Source: Gymnorhina tibicen (Eukaryota; Chordata; Aves; Passeriformes; Artamidae). From it: 64,000 nucleotides of DNA. Location of the stretch: contig VXAZ01008127.1 of the NCBI GenBank assembly GCA_013399875.1, positions 1,099,739 through 1,163,738 of the forward strand, written 5' to 3'. The notes beneath the pieces were generated by a model. It worked only from the letters and a program-made list of their open reading frames with translations, was not told the origin of the DNA and ran no database searches. Within the stretch, counting starts at the first letter, position 1. Each line of letters starts with the position of its first letter. This document shows, in pieces, positions 61,431-64,000 of the stretch. The position numbers and the translations under genes are program-made.

Positions 61431-62582
61431 TCAGGCACTGCTGTTTCCCAAAGGAGCATGAGCAAGGACGTAAGTCTCTGTGCAGTGCTGGCTGCTCGTG
61501 GACAGGGATCTCCCTGAAATCCTCTGAAAACGATTCCTCCTCTGGAAGTACCCGCTGCTGCTGCTGAGGGACCTCTGCCTGTTCTTCAGGTACTCCCGGT
61601 AGTTTTTGGTGAGCAGGGTGTAGAGGAAGGGGTTGATGCAGCTGTTGCTGTAGGTCAGGCAGGTTGTCAAGTAATTAATGTTCTTCATCACCTTGGGAGA
61701 TAAAGGGAAGGATTCATAATACTGGAAGAGGAGCTGCCATATCCAGAAAGGCAAGAAGCAAGCCCAGAAGACCAGCACTATGGTGAAGATTAAATAGAGC
61801 ACCTTCTGGTTGGGCAGCCTCTTGGTCTGCTTGAAGGAGGCAGTCTGTGACACCCAGTAAATCTTAGCCAGGCGGATGTAAAGGTAGCCAATGATCACCC
61901 CCGGGCCCACGATGCTGGTGCCAAAAAGGATGGTGAGATAGACTTTGTAGGACAGCTTGCTCCAGGTGGGCAGGCAGATGCTTTTGTTGTCCCTTTGCAC
62001 CAGCTGGATCATGATGAGCATGGGGAGGGTGAGCAGCAACGACACCAGCCAGATCACCACAGCGATGGCCTTGCGGTAGCTCTTGGACCTCTTCACCGTG
62101 TCCAGGGGCTTCAGCACGGCAAAGTAGCGCTCCGTGCTCATGACCGTGAGGGTGAAGATGCTGGCGTGCATGGTGAGGAAGTCCAGGCTGAACAGGATGC
62201 GGCAGCCAACGTCCCCAAAGTACCACTTCTGGATGAAGTAGGTCCCGACGATGAAGGGGATGGTGAGGAGGTAGAGCAGGTCGGCCAGCGCCAGGTTGAT
62301 GATGTAGATGTACATGGAGGCGGAGGATCGCAGGTAGTGGCACATCACCAGCAGGGTGTAGACGTTGCCCGTCACCCCAATCACGCACATGAGGGAGAGG
62401 ATGGCCCCGATGGTGCAGATGGCAATCATGTCCTCCGTGGAACCGGCGGCCCCCCACGCGCCATCCCCGGTGGCGTTGGCGGAGACGTTGGGCCTGATTC
62501 TGAACAGGTTGTCCTCGCTCGTGTCTGTCACCATGTAGGGGGTGGCAGAGAAGTGGCTCTCCAGCTCGTCAGTGAGGGACAT
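61431..62582 (-). CDS. UTS2R: Urotensin II receptor, class A GPCR, complete intronless CDS
   Basis: This 383-residue protein is a seven-helix plasma-membrane receptor. In the family it binds the cyclic peptides urotensin II and urotensin-related peptide and signals mainly through Gq/11 and calcium, with vasoactive and neuroendocrine roles. Seen in the sequence: an extracellular N-terminus with N-glycosylation sequons at N32 and N36; helices at about 50-78, 88-112, 125-150, 170-193, 212-238, 259-285 and 297-322; GN at 72-73 (helix 1); LALAD with D101 (helix 2); C127 and C203 for the extracellular disulfide; D134 in the DFLTMH stretch, matching the ligand-contacting Asp 3.32; ERY at 151-153 in place of DRY; CFLPFW at 275-280; NPFLY at 317-321. 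The tail has a serine cluster at 338-343 and a GRSLS motif at 357-361, likely kinase and arrestin sites. The N-terminal MSLTDE and the C-terminal RFQR..GRSLS resemble the mammalian receptor, which has nearly the same length (about 389). This favours the mammalian-type UTS2R over the other vertebrate UTS2R paralogues, but I could not test that. The start ATG has A at -3. The stop TGA is at 61433-61431. The frame is uninterrupted, as expected for this single-exon coding family. Confidence 0.95.
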   Translation of the reverse strand: MSLTDELESHFSATPYMVTDTSEDNLFRIRPNVSANATGDGAWGAAGSTEDMIAICTIGAILSLMCVIGVTGNVYTLLVMCHYLRSSASMYIYIINLALADLLYLLTIPFIVGTYFIQKWYFGDVGCRILFSLDFLTMHASIFTLTVMSTERYFAVLKPLDTVKRSKSYRKAIAVVIWLVSLLLTLPMLIMIQLVQRDNKSICLPTWSKLSYKVYLTILFGTSIVGPGVIIGYLYIRLAKIYWVSQTASFKQTKRLPNQKVLYLIFTIVLVFWACFLPFWIWQLLFQYYESFPLSPKVMKNINYLTTCLTYSNSCINPFLYTLLTKNYREYLKNRQRSLSSSSGYFQRRNRFQRISGRSLSTSSQHCTETYVLAHAPLGNSSA

Positions 62583-62592
62583 CCTCCTGGGT

Positions 62593-62682
62593 TTAAATGC
62601 CAGGGGCTGTGCTCATGTCACAGGGCTCTGAGGGGCTTCTTTCTGCTCCGAGAAGTGCGGTTCCTGGGAGATGCTGAACCAT
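62593..62682 (-). promoter_or_regulatory. Upstream ORF of 29 codons in the UTS2R leader
   Basis: Reading the minus strand upstream of the receptor ATG, an ATG at 62682-62680 opens a frame of 29 codons. It closes at TAA 62595-62593, only 10 nt before the receptor start at 62582. The ATG has A at -3 and G at +4, a stronger context than the receptor's own start, which has A at -3 but T at +4. If this stretch is transcribed as 5' UTR, the uORF could dampen translation of the receptor. No function for the peptide itself is implied. Confidence 0.5.
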
Positions 62683-62696
62683 TTCTTAGCAGGGTC

Positions 62697-62717
62697 TCAT
62701 CCGAGGACCATCTGCAT
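62697..62717 (-). promoter_or_regulatory. Short upstream ORF of 6 codons in the UTS2R leader
   Basis: On the minus strand, an ATG at 62717-62715 followed by five sense codons ends at TGA 62699-62697. It lies just inside the predicted start of the 5' UTR exon at about 62723. A second in-frame ATG is the third codon. It would be the first start codon met by a ribosome if the leader begins at the candidate splice acceptor. Confidence 0.4.
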
Positions 62718-62723
62718 TCTCCA

Positions 62724-62745
62724 CTAGAGGAAACACATCAAAACC
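62724..62745 (-). promoter_or_regulatory. Candidate 3' splice site upstream of the UTS2R coding exon
   Basis: Read on the minus strand, a T-rich run ending in TTTCCTCTAG precedes position 62723. It has the pyrimidine-rich tract and terminal AG of a vertebrate splice acceptor. If used, the coding exon would start at 62723 with about 140 nt of 5' UTR before the ATG. I cannot identify the matching upstream non-coding exon, and continuous transcription through this point is equally compatible with the sequence. Confidence 0.35.
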
Positions 62746-64000
62746 AACGTGTTAGAAATCTGCCAGAGCAACACAAAAGGTCATTTAGAAGTTAGCTGTC
62801 CCTGAGCACGCATCTGCACTGCCTGAATGTACCAAAGGTCTTTGGCACTGAGGCCACCCATGTAGGGCTCGTGCTCTCATTACAAGAGCCCAGCTGTGAG
62901 GTGTGTCCATGGAAAAGAGACAAAAAAAGGTTGTGTGGATCACTGGAACCACTTACTGTAGTCCTTAGTTAGGGGCTGGAGGCAAAAAACATCCTTCCTA
63001 AATTCATAACAATGATTTACAGAGCTGTCAGCAGGATTGCTTAAACCTCTTTGCTACATTCTTAACTCTGAAAGAGCGGAAGACCCCTAAAAAGGGAAAA
63101 CAAACTTTAGATTTATCATTTGCAGCCAAATTGTCTGTTCTGTGTTAGTGGTGCTCTCGAAGTCCTGTCCAGCATTCCTGCAGTGTTTTCACAGAGCAGC
63201 TTCCCTTGAATGAGAAGCTCCTCCTCTGTCCTGCTAACAGTATTTGAGTGATGGAGAAAAAGGCACTTTATAAAGCAAAGTGTAGGTTTCCCTGTGGGAT
63301 TTCCGTGTCTGCAAACACGGTTTTTTTCATGCTCTCTGTCCAGTGTGGCACCAGAGGTTTCCGTGTGTCTGTAAAACAGATCTGTTTCAGCCGGAGCTGG
63401 GTGTGAGCCTGCCTGAACCTCCTTGAGCAGCGAGGTGTGAGGTTGCTCTGCAACGTGCGAGGCAGCTCTGGACGTGGGAGCCTCTGCTTAGCTCAGACTC
63501 CGTGCTGCACAGATCAGGGCTGTGTTGCTTTGAATTCATTCTGGGCATAGGCAAAAGGAGAGCAAACCTACCCCAGGGAAATGCTGAAGAAGTAGGTAAA
63601 ATGCCCAGGTTTTAAGGCATACCAAAAGCCTGTGCCATCCTAAAGGTCACTGCACACAGAAGTGCATTTGCACTGTGTGTTTTACAGCACTCAGACTGTC
63701 TCTTTTTCTTTGGAAATGCTGAGGGGGAGGGATGCTGCACTGCCTTGTCCTTGCAGGGCTCAGCAGGTGAAGACTCCCCTCTGCCTTGTTCCACTGGCCA
63801 GGCTGGGTTTGTTTCATCCTGGGAATCTGCAGCTTTTCCCAGTGAGTTAGGCATCCCTTTGCCCCCTCACCAGCTCTGACTCCTTTGCCTCTTTCCTCCC
63901 ACTATCTCCTTGGCTGGAGGATTACAGTCCCAGGCCCTCTCCTGCTACCCTGACAGTGACCTCTGCGGCACTTGAGGATGGACAATTTTCATCCTCTGTG
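62746..64000. other. 5' flank of UTS2R
   Basis: I see no CpG island, TATA box in a convincing place or upstream exon of the receptor gene. A small hairpin (CCGTGT/ACACGG, 63303-63320) and a near repeat of its TTTCCGTGT word at about 63357 are the only structure noted. The promoter and any first exon may lie here or beyond the window. Confidence 0.45.

Noticed and set aside
61864..62457. 197-codon minus-strand open frame in another phase of UTS2R
   Set aside because: It is a shifted-frame shadow of the receptor, rich in His and Pro, with no independent start context.
61995..62795. 266-codon plus-strand open frame across the UTS2R gene
   Set aside because: It is the antisense shadow of the receptor CDS. 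Its translation is rich in His, Gly, Glu and Asp, as expected from reverse reading of a G+C-rich GPCR gene, and has no domain.
1..64000. CRISPR array, operon or phage-like structure
   Set aside because: The only regular short repeat is the gapless 17 bp minisatellite, which has no spacers. CR1 elements and the GPCR show vertebrate DNA.

Overview
This window is vertebrate nuclear DNA, almost certainly from a bird and probably from a songbird. The bird call rests on CR1 LINE 3' ends (clear copies at 30689-30830 and 59793-59999, a remnant at 23271-23307). The songbird call rests on an LTR at about 7795-8405 that resembles retroviral LTRs I know from songbird genomes. No bacterial or viral gene organisation is present. 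Almost every open frame of 60-200 codons is a chance frame in non-coding DNA.

Layout. Positions 1 to about 61000 are gene-poor, intergenic (or possibly intronic) sequence in which I recognise no coding exon. It holds an LTR with a duplicated U3 segment, CR1 fragments, weak matches to ancient MIR/L2-like repeats, a pair of about 200 bp direct repeats 7 kb apart (21789-21997 and 28836-29038), a nine-unit 17 bp minisatellite (51790-51942), two local CpG-rich patches (4041-4130 and 36003-36302), several hairpins, and AT-rich islands with TAATTA cores that could be conserved non-coding elements.

The one confident gene is on the minus strand at 61431-62582. It is a complete intronless coding sequence of 383 codons for a class A G-protein-coupled receptor, the urotensin II receptor (UTS2R/GPR14). 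Its leader carries two short upstream ORFs and a plausible splice acceptor at about 62723. Candidate poly(A) signals lie about 260 and 410 nt past the stop. The sequence is on the low-coordinate, 3' side of this gene for 61 kb, so any distal control elements may lie there.

I found no convincing multi-gene system. The observations most worth checking are the duplicated segment with an exon-like core, the minisatellite next to a 280-codon open frame, the upstream ORFs of UTS2R, and the isolated CpG cluster at 4041-4130.
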